Positions 12,033 through 23,350 of a DNA stretch of 64,000 nucleotides are shown one piece after another. How positions within the stretch are numbered: position 1 is the stretch's first letter; each line of letters starts with the position of its first letter. The stretch spans positions 14,886,001-14,950,000 of the forward strand of contig NW_026947492.1 of the NCBI RefSeq assembly GCF_034190915.1, given 5' to 3'. The translations under genes and the position numbers were made by a program. The stretch is from Cavia porcellus (lineage: Eukaryota; Chordata; Mammalia; Rodentia; Caviidae). Below the pieces are notes generated by a model. That model saw nothing but the letters and a program-made list of their open reading frames with translations. It was not told the DNA's origin and did no database searches.

Positions 12033-12960
12033 GAATTTGGGAGGGGTCATAGAAATTTGGAGAATTCAAGTAGAGCTGGAAATATGAGCTCTGGCCTCAA
12101 GAAGAAAGTAAGTCAGGAAAACTATAAAGAAGGAAGGAAACCTAGACATGAAGGAGAGTTATTGGATCCCACAGCACCTGGGTGATTTCGTGAGCCCCAG
12201 AGATGGGCTCCTTCCTGAGTCCTCCTCCAGTCATTGCTAGGGGAACCATGCTTTGTGTGTTCATGTTAGATATTTAAAATGTCTTGTTAGTGACCATTTC
12301 ATGGATTTCTACACATACCGCAACTTAGAGAATTGCAGGCTTTCAATATGTACATATCTGAATCATATCATACATCAACGACATTCCCATGAAGCTGTTT
12401 TTCACCTTTTGCTTAAAACAATGTCTAGTGACCTCCCCGAAGCAATGCCCTCCATGACCCAGACCTCCTCCCTGCACATCTTGGGCTCGGGGGAAGAAGC
12501 CTCCCTGGTGCTGAGCCATCCTGCAGGGAGGCCCCGTGAGCAGCTGTGATAAAGTCAGGTCGGATGGGGGCACTCTGTTTGCGTCATCTGTCTCCGGATT
12601 CCCACGGTCTTCGTCCAGTCCTTTGCCCTGACACTTGTCTTATTCTCCCAATCACAGGGGTCCAGGCTCCTCCGCGGCTTTTTTCGTCACTGGCTAATTG
12701 AGTACTACCGGACAGATTACTGAGTACCAGTGGTTCACTCCTCTGTAAAATTTGGTTATTTTAGGGTTGTCACAGAGATTAACTCACTCTACACGAATCA
12801 GGTGCTTGGTATACAGCATGGCCACAGTTAATGAAGGCTCACACTGGGGCTGGGATAGTGGAGGGAAAGGTTAGAGGAGATGGAGGGCTTAGTTCGTGCT
12901 AGAGAAGAGTGAGACGGAAGGCATAAGTGAAAGGACTCTCTCCAGTTAAGGGGCTTGTGG
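12033..12960. other. No gene; MIR 3' half
   Basis: About 12725-12835 follows the MIR 3' order: 'ctgtaaaatttggttat', 'agggttgtcacagagattaa', then 'gtgcttggtatacagcatgg'. An L2-like stretch at 12400-12660 is too diverged to call. Confidence 0.45.
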
Positions 12961-13158
12961 AGCCGGGCATAGTGGCACACCATGCAATTCCAGCCTTCTG
13001 GGAGGCTGAGGCAGGAGGACTACAAATTTGGGTCCAGCCTGTGTAACTCAGCCACTTAGCAAGACCCTACCCCCAAATTTAAAAATAAATAAATTTTAAA
13101 AGGGCCAAAGATGTAGTTCAATTGAAAGGTTCTGGGTTCAATCTCCAGTGGTGCTCAC
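12961..13158 (+). repeat. B4-type SINE (B1 + ID)
   Basis: Left half is B1 (gccgggcatagtggcacacc ... gcaagaccctacc), then an A/T-rich linker, then an ID-like half ('gatgtagttcaattg ... ggttcaatctccagtggtgc'). Confidence 0.85.
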
Positions 13159-13159
13159 G

Positions 13160-13162
<3 letters not shown>

Positions 13163-13200
<38 letters not shown>
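13163..13200 (+). repeat. (AC)19 microsatellite
   Basis: Nineteen uninterrupted AC units directly follow the B4 element, so the array probably grew from its tail. Confidence 0.98.
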
Positions 13201-13203
<3 letters not shown>

Positions 13204-13239
13204 TTTGGGTAGGAGGGGGATGTAGAGCCACATGCAATA

Positions 13240-13420
13240 GAAAATACATTGTTTCTGAAGCTTCCTAGCCTCATGTCTCTAGGCAAGTGACTTAAGCCTT
13301 TCTGAGCCTCAGTTTCCATATTTGTAAAACAATGACTCACATTAACCTCTTCATCACTGACACTATTTCATGAGGCGATGTGTCCAGCACAGCATCTGTC
13401 ACAGGTACATGTTTTAAGAT
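13240..13420 (+). repeat. MIR SINE relic
   Basis: 'ctctaggcaagtgacttaag' followed by 'ctgagcctcagtttccatat' is the MIR core and 3' motif in order. Confidence 0.7.
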
Positions 13421-14115
13421 GTCACTTTGTAAATGAGAGGGGTCATTAGCTTGCAAAGTGATTGTGGCCTTACTAATCCTTGTGGCCTCCGTTGGTGGCA
13501 GTTTCCAGGAAAGCAGACCTCTGCTCAGAGTAGAAAATCATTGCTATGCTAAGAGCTGTCCTACCAAGGGCTCTTTGCAAGTACTGAGCTTCTTGTTTGC
13601 ACAGATGGGAGCTGGATAGTCATTTTCCTGAAACTGATCTCTGCGGGGCGGACAGCAGGACAAACAGACTTGTGTAGGTTTTCAGCAAGTTTGCATTTCA
13701 TCTGTCAGGAAGGACAGAGCAGACTGGGGAAGGATGGCTGCTGGCATAAATAATCAGATGCTCATTATGACAAACTCTGTAATAGCAAACCAGAGGGAAC
13801 TGGGTAGACCAGCAGTAACGCACTGTGTCTTGCATGTGGCACAGGCCTCTGGAGTCAGGCTGCACTGTGTTTGTGCGAGGAGGACCTTCACAAGTCCTAA
13901 GGAGAATGACCGTTTTCCCTAAAACAGCAACCAACCTGCTCAGTCACGGAGAGGCCCAGAGGCAACTCGGTACAAGAAAGACCATGGTGTGTAGACCAGC
14001 AACCCGGGTCCCCTGTGAAACTTCTCATCCAAGTAATTACAATCCTGAAAACCATCTTTGGAAACGTGGGTATGCTTAAAGTCCTTGGGTTTGTGTGGTG
14101 TCGGCAGAGCTTTGG
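13421..14115. other. No feature recognised
   Basis: Unique-looking DNA. Overlapping short frames (60-84 codons) carry no recognisable domain. Confidence 0.4.
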
Positions 14116-14225
14116 GCGGGAAGCCAGGACTTAGGCCTGGAGTCACAACTCTGTCATTAACAAACTGTATAAAAGAAGGAAAGTCATCTACCTTCTCTGG
14201 GCCTCAGTTTCCCTTCTCTTCACCT
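14116..14225 (+). repeat. MIR SINE relic
   Basis: Contains 'gtcatctaccttctctgggc' and 'ctcagtttcccttct', the MIR 3' motif, after a diverged core. Confidence 0.55.
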
Positions 14226-14264
14226 CCTTCTCTTTTTTCTTGAGGAGTCTTTTTCACGGATCAG

Positions 14265-14410
14265 CAAGATTGGCTGAGAACGTATAGGAAATGCAGAATC
14301 TCGGGTCCTACCCCAGACTTTCTAAATTAGTACTTTCATTTTTACAAGATCCTCAGGGGAACCCCAAAACTCCTAAGGTATTGACTTAGATAGCTCAGAG
14401 ATCACTGTGG
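14265..14410 (+). repeat. MER5-like DNA transposon relic
   Basis: The order 'aggaaatgcagaatctcggg', 'tcctaccccagact', 'atcctcaggggaacccc' matches the centre of the hAT-Charlie-derived MER5 consensus. Confidence 0.5.
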
Positions 14411-15005
14411 TTTGTCCCCAGCTCGGTGATACAGAGAGGGGGACCTTTAATAGGTAGGGGTTAGTTGGAAGTCAGATCAGTGGTTTTCTCCAGGGAGTGC
14501 ATTTTGACTCCTGAAAAGGCTCAAAGGAGTGAGCACTGTAAACAGAAGAGCCTGCCATGTGCCCTGACCTATTCCCTGCTTGCACACATGCCACCTTCTG
14601 TGTGTGGCCCTTCTGTGATAGTTAACTGACTGTGTAAACCTGTAAGAAGTGCCCGTGAAATGGATCAGCATAGTTCTGTGTGGCTGGGGGATTTACCGAA
14701 AGCCGAAAACCCATCCTGGGGTGGCTTGCTGCCTAAATGGTACAAAGGGGAACCGAGGAAGAGAGGCTCGCTTCTGTCTTTTGCAGAGGAGCCCCAAGCG
14801 TCACCCTCACCTTGGACCTTGTCTCCTGGCTTCCAGCGCAGACGTTCGGCCTCCTTGACACACACCCGGTGGAGAGCTCTAGGCTGTCAACTTTGGCTGT
14901 CCGGGGTGCAATCATTTTTCCACTTTTCCTATCTGATTCTCACAGTGGGCAGCCCCTGGAAGCCAGTCCTGTAAATCCTCACATATGCGTTTATTTTGCA
15001 TTAAG
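14411..15005. other. No feature recognised
   Basis: Unique-looking DNA. Three overlapping frames of 60-104 codons at 14660-15027 have no recognisable content. Confidence 0.4.
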
Positions 15006-15009
15006 ACGG

Positions 15010-15205
15010 TTCTCTAGCAAGCACTGACTGAATCACCTTCCCTCGTTCTTCACCACCACATCTTCACATAGCCAAGACCCCTTCGCTAGGAGGCTGATAC
15101 AACTTAGATGCCCTAACCATCAGAGTCTTGAGGGAAATAAACCTTTTTAGTTTATAACCCACCCAACATTGGGTATCTGTTCATAGCAACCAGAAAAAGA
15201 CGAAT
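15010..15205 (+). repeat. MaLR-type LTR 3' end
   Basis: Ends in 'gggaaataaacctttttagt', 'ataacccacccaacattggg', 'tatctgttcatagcaacc', the usual polyadenylation and 3' segment of mammalian MaLR LTRs. Ancient retroviral-like relic without coding capacity. Confidence 0.55.
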
Positions 15206-15310
15206 GGCATACACACTGATGGCACCAGTGCTGAGGTCAGACAGCCTGTGTTCACATACACACTTCGTGGCGTGCTTACATCTGAAAGGTTTCTTCTTTT
15301 CTTTTTTTTT

Positions 15311-15384
15311 AGTACTGGTAATTAAACTCAGGACCTTGTGCTTGACAGGTAGGTGCTCCAGCACTGAACTATATCACTGGCCCA
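15311..15384 (-). repeat. ID-like SINE, older
   Basis: Complement keeps 'gggccagtgatatagttcag' and 'gagtttaattaccagtact' with a T-rich flank on the plus strand. Confidence 0.7.
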
Positions 15385-15540
15385 AGGTTTCCTTTGGAAG
15401 TGTTTATTTTCTTTCTTCTTTTTTTTTTTCTTTGTGTGTGTGTGTGACATCTTACGTAGTAAACCTCTGTAACACCCAGTGTCTTCATCTGTCACATGGG
15501 AACCTGATAGTACTTACTTGATAGACACAGGCAGAGATCT

Positions 15541-15806
15541 TTGGAGGTGATCAGTCCGTAAGGGCAGAGAGAGCCCTTATAAAAGAGATCCCCGGAGCCC
15601 TCTAGCCCTTTCTCTACCACGTGATGATACAAAAAGAAGCCAGCAGTTGGCGACCCCCAAGAGTCGCTCACTAGTCAGTGAGTCTGCCAGTGCTTTGATC
15701 TTGGACTTCCCAGTGTCAAAACTACGAGAAACAAGATAACTTTCTGTTGTTTGTGAGCTGTCCAATCTCTGGGAGTTTGTTACAGCAGCCTGAATGGACT
15801 AAGGCA
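15541..15806 (+). repeat. MLT1-type MaLR LTR (ERVL-related), partial
   Basis: Motifs in order: 'gcccttataaaagagatccc', 'ctctaccacgtgatg', 'gatcttggacttcccagtgt', 'ctttctgttgtttgtgagct', 'gttacagcagcctgaatgga'. This is the well-known MLT1A/B layout. No internal viral genes remain. Confidence 0.8.
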
Positions 15807-16740
15807 GACATGAACAAGGGTAGAAAAGGATATTCAAAGTGTGGTAAATGCTGGGGAGAAGCTATAACAATGTGTAATGTGACAGTAGCCGGGACCAGGG
15901 AGGGCGTTCAGGAGAGATTTCACTGAGGCTGTGAGCCGACGTGCAAGGATCCCGCTTCGCAGTGATGAGGGGGAAAAAGCTTTCCAGGGTAGGAGGAGAA
16001 CAAGTGCAAAGACTTGGAGACAGAGAAGACTCTGGAATCTACAGAAGCAGAGGCTTGCGCAGGGTCAGACTGCACAGACACCAGAGGCCTTGGAGGTGGC
16101 TGGGCTCAATCACAGTGAGGGAAAATCAGAAAATCACTGGGGGCAGAGGGAGCAGCAGGGAAACGGGAACCTAAGGGCGACAGAGGCTTTTCCAGTTCAA
16201 ACCCCAGAAGCAAGATTATCGGCTCACACACCCAGGTGGAAAGAACAACCACTGCCCCTGGGCTGCGGCTGCCCACTAGAGCTCTACTTCTGTCTCAGCC
16301 TCTCCTCCTTCACAGGGAAACTGAGGCTCAGAAGTGAGCTGTCCATTGTCTTAGCTGCCTGTTGCTGAAATAAATACTGTAAATGCCCTCGTATAAATTA
16401 CTGTACATTACGGCAGTGGTCTAACACGGCAGAAGGCCAAAGCCTTTCAAAATGCTCACCCTCACGACCACTTCGTCCTCGTCCCCCTTCAGCCTTGATT
16501 ACAGCTTCCTTTCCCGAGCACCAAGAGAATTCCAATCAGCTCCTCACACATCACCAATATCCGCAGCATGCGCCACTTCCAATCAGAGGTCACATAACCC
16601 TCTGCCCACTCTGTCAGGTCAAGCCCCCACCGGTCCTGGGCTCCTTCTGGTGTGCTCAGAAAGGCCACTTTCTCTTTTCTTTTGCTTCTCTATTTCGCCA
16701 GAAAACCCTAACATAAAGAACATTTTGTTTTACAACTAAA
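15807..16740. other. No feature recognised
   Basis: The 145-codon frame at 15931-16368 (plus) overlaps a second frame and shows no domain. I read both as chance frames in unique DNA. Confidence 0.4.
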
Positions 16741-16744
16741 CAAA

Positions 16745-17085
16745 ACTGAAAGCCCACAATTGGGCTACTCCCTTACTGTAACCCGCATGGTTTGGCTTTT
16801 GGTGAGGGCCTCAAGGCAGAAGCTATCGTGGTGGGGGGAACATACTCAAGAGGGCTCGCATGACAAATAGGGAGAAAGAAAGAGAAAGAGAGAAATATTC
16901 AGGGGTCAGATTCACTTTTCTATACTAAGTTGCCATTGTGGGACCAAACAGCGGCCCCACCAGAAATACCTTCACCTTTGCTGAAGGCAGCACCAATTAA
17001 AAGTCCAGCCACCTCTCAATAGGGCTGCACTGGGGAACAGGCTTCCAGCACGACAAATACATACAAATCACGGCACAGATCATAT
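16745..17085 (-). repeat. MaLR-type LTR, antisense
   Basis: The plus strand shows a purine-rich 'aaagaaagagaaagagag' core, 'agccacctctcaatagggct' and 'gcactggggaacaggcttcc', which is the reversed 5' part of an MLT/MST LTR. Confidence 0.5.
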
Positions 17086-18103
17086 ACTGTACCCAGAGGT
17101 GCATCCCCCTAGGAATATATAGGAATACTAGGTATACTAGGAATGTGTGCTATTTCCAGCGTGAGGCTAAGCAGTGATTTCACAAAAGCCTCCACTCCCG
17201 CGTGCCCCTTCCCCTCTCCTCCCATGCCCGGGCTCTCTGCCACTCCACACTCCACCCTTCATTCACCATCCTTTGCAAGCCCTCCAGGGACTGTGCGTGC
17301 ACTTCCCAGCACACACATTCCTGCTCCACTGTTTGCTGAAGCCATCCTGTCCCCAGATGCCCATCTCTCTTACCGTCTGTTCCAAACACTGTAACTTTGA
17401 ATTCCATTCTGTGTGACCTCACTCACCACTTTTTTTTTTCCTCTGCCGATCTCATTTCCCAATCAGACTGGAATGAGCAGGGTCCTGGGCCACAAATGGG
17501 TCCACCCCCACCCACAAAACCAAACATAACCAAACACTATCTTTTCATAAGATCTGCCAACAACCCTTGAGATCCTGGGGAGAACAACATGCGCAGAAGA
17601 AATTGTCCTAAGCCAAACCTAGGTCAGAGATCTCTCCTCTCTCCTGCTGTGAGAAATTGACAATTTGATGGTGTCAGGCAGAGATTACTATCACAGTAGA
17701 GATGAGCTTGACCTGAAAGAGCTCCAGCTGAATGGAGCAGCACATTCATCTCCAGGCCTGCCTGTCAGCCCCTCCCTCCCCTAGGCCGCCCTTCCTCCCA
17801 GCTTTCTCCTGGGCATAAAATTGGAAACAGAGACAAATGTAGGTTATGCTTCTTTTAGTTCAAAGCTGTGCTGCAATCCCAGAAATGCGAATGTCTCTGA
17901 GTTGCTTGCTTAGTGCTTGTTATTTTGACATCTGATGGTCAGGTTACAGAGCAAAAAAGATGATCAGAAGATGGCACGATGTGCCCATTTAAAAGAACTG
18001 AACCACTGCTGGGAGCTAGGTTTTCTTGGAGATAAGCCAAGGCCTAGAGGAGTTGTGAAAGAATAGGAGGAGTTGGCCAAACCCCTCTGCAGCTGGAGCA
18101 ACA
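17086..18103. other. No feature recognised
   Basis: Unique-looking. Short overlapping frames near 17143-17422 on both strands are not credible genes. Confidence 0.4.
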
Positions 18104-18273
18104 TTCCCTCTCCCCTTCCCTCCCCTCCCCTCCCCTCCTCCCCTTTCTTCTCCCCTCCCCTCCTCCCCTCTCTTCTCCCCTCCCCTCCTCCCCTCTCCTC
18201 CTCTCCTCTCCTCTCCTCTTCTCTCCTCCCTTCTCCTCTCCTCTCTTCTCTTTTCCCCTCCTCCTTCTTTCTT
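18104..18273 (+). repeat. Long polypyrimidine tract (CCCCTCC/CTCTCC)n
   Basis: About 170 nearly pure C/T bases made of imperfect CCCCTCCCCTCC, then CTCCTCTCCTC, units. It directly precedes a minus-strand SINE, so it may be the expanded remnant of that SINE's A/G-rich tail. Confidence 0.9.
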
Positions 18274-18382
18274 TCGTGGGGTCTGAATCTAGGCCTTTGT
18301 ATTGAGCTACACTCCTGTACATAAATCCTTCTGGCTCACCCAGAGTGCTGGGGTAACAGGCGTGCACTACCATGCCCTAGCT
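18274..18382 (-). repeat. Diverged B4/B1-type SINE
   Basis: Complement reads 'agctagggcatggtagtgca', 'cgcctgttaccccagcac' and a degenerate ID-like end near 18290. Confidence 0.55.
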
Positions 18383-19290
18383 TGGTAACAACTGTTTCCA
18401 CCTCTACCCCCAAGTAATCACTGTGAGGAAGGGCAGGCTGGGTCACCCTGGGTAGCTCATTTGCAAAGCCAGGTTAGGTTCTTGTGATAAGGAGTGAGGT
18501 ATCATCAAACAGGAGCCATGGAGGTTCAGATCTGCTGTTGAGAGTCTCAGGATTCCACCCATTATAATGACAGAGAGCTCCTGTCACAGCCTCTACCCTT
18601 TGTGCCTTTGTCTCACGACTCTGAGCTGCTGGGTCCTAAGAGTACAGCCCGCTGCCATCTGTTGGTCCCCATACTCTGGCTCATCTGCTGTCTGCTGTGA
18701 TGACCCTAGTACCTACACCTGCTCAGTGACACAGGCAGGGAACCCAAGGAGCTTCCACATCTGTATCTGATGTCATCAGGGACACTGGACAGGAGACTGC
18801 AGGATGCAAAAACGTAACCACTGCTCACTTCACACCACACAGGCCTAAGGCTCCCTCCATCCTGCCCCTCCAACTGCGTCCAACAAGGGACCTAATTCTT
18901 TTACTTCTCTATTTATAGACCCATCTCTTTTGTGTCATTACAGTGTCCATGGCTATAGTAGAGCTTTTCCTAGTTCCAATAATTCAAGTGTGAATCTCCA
19001 ATTCCTTAGATCTCTTCAAGGAGCTTTAAGTGCTGCTCTAGAGCTTCTCAGATGTTTGTTTTTTATCTTCATGAGGATTTTGCTAAAATGTAGACCATGG
19101 TTCCAGGGAATTGGGGAGAGGCCTTTCCATTAAGCTCCTGTGTAAACCCGTAACAGCTGGTCTGAGGATTGAACAGAGAGATACTAGTAGGGTGACTACA
19201 TGGATGTTTCTCAAGATTGTTTGGTGTTTCATAACTGAATATCCTGTATTCTGCTTCCTGAAAACCCTCTCAATTGGCAATGTTTGGTGT
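18383..19290. other. No feature recognised
   Basis: Unique-looking DNA with short frames only. Confidence 0.4.
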
Positions 19291-19292
19291 TG

Positions 19293-19945
19293 TAGTCAGT
19301 TTTCAAGGCAACAGATTTAATATAGGACATATAATTTATAGGATTATTTTACAATATTCACCCAAAAAGTCAAGTGCAGAGAAGTGCAAGAGACCATGCA
19401 CTGGAGACCCAAGTAATCCAGCTGAGCAGAACCTGGACCCCACAGCAATGTTCCTCATGAGTCTAGCTCAAGACCCAGAGCTCATCAAAATGTCCTCCAC
19501 AAGTCCAGCTGGAGGCCCAGAATCCAGGACAATGATTCATGCAAGTCTGTTTCAAGGATCTGCACATGGAAGGCCCAAAGGTCAGTGGTGGAAGCTAAAA
19601 AGTCTGTGCCAGTGAGGTGAATGATCTGTGCCAGCAGGCTGGAGGATCTGCACAAGAGTCAGGAAGCTACACTAAATGTAAGGACCAGAGCTCTCCCAAA
19701 GAGAACAGCAGCCATCCTCAGTAACAGTGAGGACCTGAGCTCCTCTGATGATGAGAACAGCTGAGTTTGTACCAAGAAAGCCAGGACAACCAGCTTCTCC
19801 AAGACAATCAACAGCGCACCTCTTCCTCTCCGATTCTTTTATGCTGTTGACAAGAATCCTCAGGTGGGGTCTTCCACACTCAAAACCACACTGACTGGGT
19901 TCAGATGGGTGTTTTAAGTTGACCATTCATTAATCCACATTCTTG
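19293..19945 (+). repeat. Dispersed element, copy 1 of 2
   Basis: Collinear with 58525-59290 in the same orientation. Shared blocks include 'ccacagcaatgt', 'cccagagctcat', 'caaaggtcagtggtggaagc', 'agccatcctcagt' and 'gagctcctctga'. The spacing and the 'taagttgaccat' end suggest an LTR or non-coding retroposon rather than an exon. The 113-codon frame at 19274-19615 falls in it and is not conserved as a frame in copy 2. Family not recognised. Confidence 0.75.
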
Positions 19946-20159
19946 GTCACTGTAACTATTAAATGAATCTCAATTCTTCCGTATGTAGACAGCAGCCATT
20001 CTGCCGGCAACTGTCTATCAAAGAAAGCTCCCTGAATGCCTGCTTGAGAAGTTGGGGTAGAAAAAGGTTCCAGAAAAACGGGAGCTAGCACAGGGCTCTG
20101 CAGCCACCACTTATACTGCAGTTGTGATTCTATGAAGCAGGTAACAATGATGAAATCAC

Positions 20160-20345
20160 TTGGGAGGCAGAAGATCTGGGTTCAGCTACTCAATGTGTAA
20201 CATCAGAAAAGTTGCTCAGTCTCTCTGATCCTTTTCTGTGAAACAGAAGCTGACAGCGTCTGCCTCACGGCACTGTCACACATACTACATGAGCTAAAAA
20301 GTACATAAGCCCTGAGCCTAGAACAGCACCATCCCCAGGGGACTG
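20160..20345 (+). repeat. MIR SINE relic
   Basis: 'gatctgggttcagctactc' followed by 'gttgctcagtctctctgatc' and 'agcctagaacagcacc' keeps the MIR order. Confidence 0.6.
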
Positions 20346-21317
20346 CTCTTGCAGTCCTGAAGCACAACTCAGAGTCAGAGCTTCCCAGGGAGCTGGGAAG
20401 GTGACAAGGGGCGGGACCTTGAGGTGTACCAGCAAGGGCGCCCCTCTCCCAGCAAACATCCCAAATGTAGGGGATCTTAGGCAGGAAAAGGACAGAATAA
20501 AGGCCTCTTTCAGCTTTCTGGCTGATCCTGGCTAGGAAGAGTTAAAACTTGACTAGAAGAATTCCTTAGGGGACAATTAAAGAAATTTACATCAAAAGAC
20601 CTGAGAGCTGACCAGAGCAAAAGGACTGGTGCTTGAAACCAATGTAACTGCCCCTTACCCACCTCCAATAAAATGCAAAGGAGACAATAGGGTGGCCACT
20701 TAAAACTCTGATTTAGTATATAAAAACACACACATACAACTTTGCATCTGTGTATACACACATACAGAAGTGCGTGTGTGCACGTGTGTGTGTGCCTGTG
20801 TATTCTCACTGTAGGTCACTATATTACTGCACTAGACACACGCACATCCCCTACTCAATTACAATGAGTCCAAAGGACCTCATATGTAAGGCTCCTCCTA
20901 GCTTCCCCCTATGAATCCCAGAGATAAGGCCCTGCAAGCACATCTGTGAGGGTGCAGAGAGCCAATTAGGCTGTGACAAATTCCAGGTACCAACCTGGGA
21001 GCAGGGTCTCTATCACCTGACAAAGGAAGCTGGGGACAAAGGCCCCCAGGCAGGCATATCCTGACCCTCTGATCTCACCCCACAGCCGGCAGCTTTCTGT
21101 CTCTTTTTCCTTCTTAAAATAAAGCGTCTTTTCCCTTTAATTCATACTGGTGCTGAATTTACTCTCTTGGCTTCTCCAGCAGAGAAGCAGCGAGGTGCAC
21201 AGCCTAAAACAGGGCACCACCGTTTTCTGTTTTGCACCTCCATTACCATTTCCTCTTTCAGGTCTTCTTAGTGATGAAGAATTCCTCAGTAAGGATGCTT
21301 CAGTGAGAGGTCACATC
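20346..21317. other. TG-rich microsatellite and possible LTR remnant
   Basis: Imperfect AC/GT repeats lie at 20725-20800. At about 20985-21145 an AATAAA (near 21119) followed by a T/C-rich segment resembles the R-U5 part of an ERV1-type LTR, but no boundaries or target duplication were found. Confidence 0.3.
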
Positions 21318-21465
21318 TTGAGTTTTTGTTTTGTTTTCTTCGGAGAAAGGGTCTTAGTATGCAGCTCAGGCTGACCTTGAACTCACTATGTCACACGCTA
21401 TGGCCCCAAACTTGTCTCCGCTTGCTTAGTGCTAGGCTTCCTGGTGTGTGCCTCCATGCCCAGCA
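21318..21465 (-). repeat. B1-like SINE, diverged, elongated form
   Basis: Complement begins gctgctgggcatggaggcac and carries both the B1 body and the 'agtgagttcaaggtcagcct' insertion. Confidence 0.75.
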
Positions 21466-21970
21466 GCTGAATTCAATTTTATAAGCTTGTATTTTACATT
21501 CATTGGTTTGCTCATTTCTTCCTTCATTAGCTCATCTTCCAAGAATCTGACATATGGCAGCCACCAGGCTGTCTTCTCCCTGCTCACAGTCACCACCGAG
21601 GACCTCAAACTACACCATGAAGTGGGCTAATCTATTTAAAAGGTGAGAAATGGGTACCTTGGGGATACAGAGCTCTCCACCCAGAGAGCCAGGGAAGCCT
21701 TTGTAGATGGGACCACCGCATTGGGAGGTTGTGGTCTAGACGGGAAGCAGTAAATGGAAGAGGCCGTGCGGCACACAGGAACACAAGGTCAGCAGGGAGA
21801 GGCCTTCGTAAGCAAGGTACGAGGCAAAGCACCACAGTGAGCTTTGGGCCAGCGAAAAGCAAAGCCTCACAGGAGTTGGACAGGGAGACAGAAAGAGGCA
21901 GTGTAGAAAATAATTTGGTTAGCGTATGAGTTAGGGGTTAAGACAGAGTGGGGTGACCAGCCACACTAAC
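21466..21970. other. No feature recognised
   Basis: Unique-looking; small frames without content. Confidence 0.4.
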
Positions 21971-21988
21971 AGAAATTAGAGCAGACAG

Positions 21989-22090
21989 GGCCAAGGATAC
22001 AGCTCAGTGGCATAAGCTCCTGCCTGGCAAGCGCGAGATTGTGAGTTTGATTCTCTGGTACCAAAGAAAAATAATGAAAGAAAGAAAGAA
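21989..22090 (+). repeat. ID-type SINE
   Basis: Body 'gggccaaggatacagctcag ... gtttgattctctggtacc' with a GAAA-rich tail. Imperfect target duplication 'agaaattagagcagacag' at 21971 and 'agaaattaaagtagacag' at 22090. Confidence 0.9.
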
Positions 22091-22107
22091 GAAATTAAAG
22101 TAGACAG

Positions 22108-23149
22108 TGAGCTAGGGCTTTGGACAGTCAATGAATTTCCTCAGTCCACATGAAACACAGCTCACCCCCTACGAAAGGGAGGTGTAGCTACTCCCTGCCA
22201 AATTGCTGAATTTTGAGGAAATTATAATATAAACTAACCAGTTCCTTCTGAGATCCCAGTTTCCCATACACCCTATATGTCAAAGAACTAAGTTAAAAAC
22301 CTGAGTTCCAAATGATCTTTTTAAACCACTATGACAGGTGGCTAGTAAACAGGTAAGCAATTCCGGTATCCCGCTTGCTTATAAACAACTAAATCAAGAG
22401 TTCATGCAGCAACCTCATTCAGGACCCATCCTGGAAATCCAGGACCTGTTCTCTTCCCCTTATTTCCAATAAAAACTCTCCTCACGTCCTCCTTGGGTTC
22501 ACAACTTCTTTCCTCAGTGTTTGCGAACACATTGTATGAGCTGCGCATCATAGTGACCTCAAAAGTCTCCCCCACCCCCAGCTCTCTAGAGCTGAGAGCA
22601 GGCCAGTAGGAAGCAGGTCAGGCCTGGGTGGCAGCATGTGAGGGCCAGAGTCACCTGAATTCATTTGGGCCTGGGATTCTGCTGCCCTCCGGCGACAGAG
22701 GGCCAGGCGGTGGAGGAGAGAACGTGGCAGTGGAGAGGTGGCCTTGTTTGTACCTTTCCTCATCTTCTGCCTTGCACGGAGGGTGAGAGTGGGCCAAGGA
22801 GGAGCCCGCTGTCCTTGGCGATGGCAGTCACCCCGGGAACAGGTCTTGCCGGCCACCTGTCTGGCCTGAGGACACACAGTGAGTGGGAATTCTAGGCCTG
22901 CAGGAATCTGGGACACCAGTTTCGCCCTCGCTCCTGGGGAGAAAAATCACACTTCGCTGTTCAGGTCAACGGAAAAAGCCAGATTTTTCTTCTCACCTTG
23001 AGTTTTTCTTTCTTCTCAAACTTAAAAAGGAAATGTTATTCACCTTATCATGAGGTTGGGTGTTGGGTTCTTTGGAGTACAAATTGGTCAAGATACGACT
23101 GCCTGAGAACACAGGAACTTGTGGTCCTTGTAAGGCCAGGTCCCCAAGT
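22108..23149. other. Possible LTR remnant; otherwise nothing
   Basis: About 22395-22560 contains 'ccaataaaaactctcctcac' and a T/C-rich downstream segment, as in ERV1-type LTR 3' parts. This is weak. The 122-codon minus frame at 22548-22916 has no recognisable domain. Confidence 0.3.
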
Positions 23150-23350
23150 GGCCTCCTGTCTGTCTCAGTGATTCGTGTTCCAATATCAACGATTCAGTCA
23201 ATGACAGACCAAATATCCAGGGCTGGTCCCCTAAGAAGGTAAGCCCTAGTGATGTCATAGCCCTCCTAGATGTGTAAGGACACCTACGACATTCCCACAA
23301 TGTAGCAATGTATTTGTCAGATGAGATGCCTGTCCTTCAGTGACATATTA
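23150..23350 (+). repeat. Old mammalian dispersed repeat, family uncertain
   Basis: 'gctggtcccctaagaaggta' then 'cctagatgtgtaaggacacc', 'gacattcccacaatgtagca' follow the order of a mammal-wide repeat I know by pattern but cannot name. Confidence 0.35.

Noticed and set aside
13155..13340. Minus frame with alternating Cys-Val
   Set aside because: It is the translation of the (AC)19 microsatellite.
15931..16368. 145-codon plus-strand frame
   Set aside because: Competing frame on the same strand, no domain, no upstream promoter and no splice context.
22665..22720. CTCF-like word near 'ctgccctccggcgacagagg'
   Set aside because: The match to the CTCF core is poor at key positions; not enough to call a site by eye.
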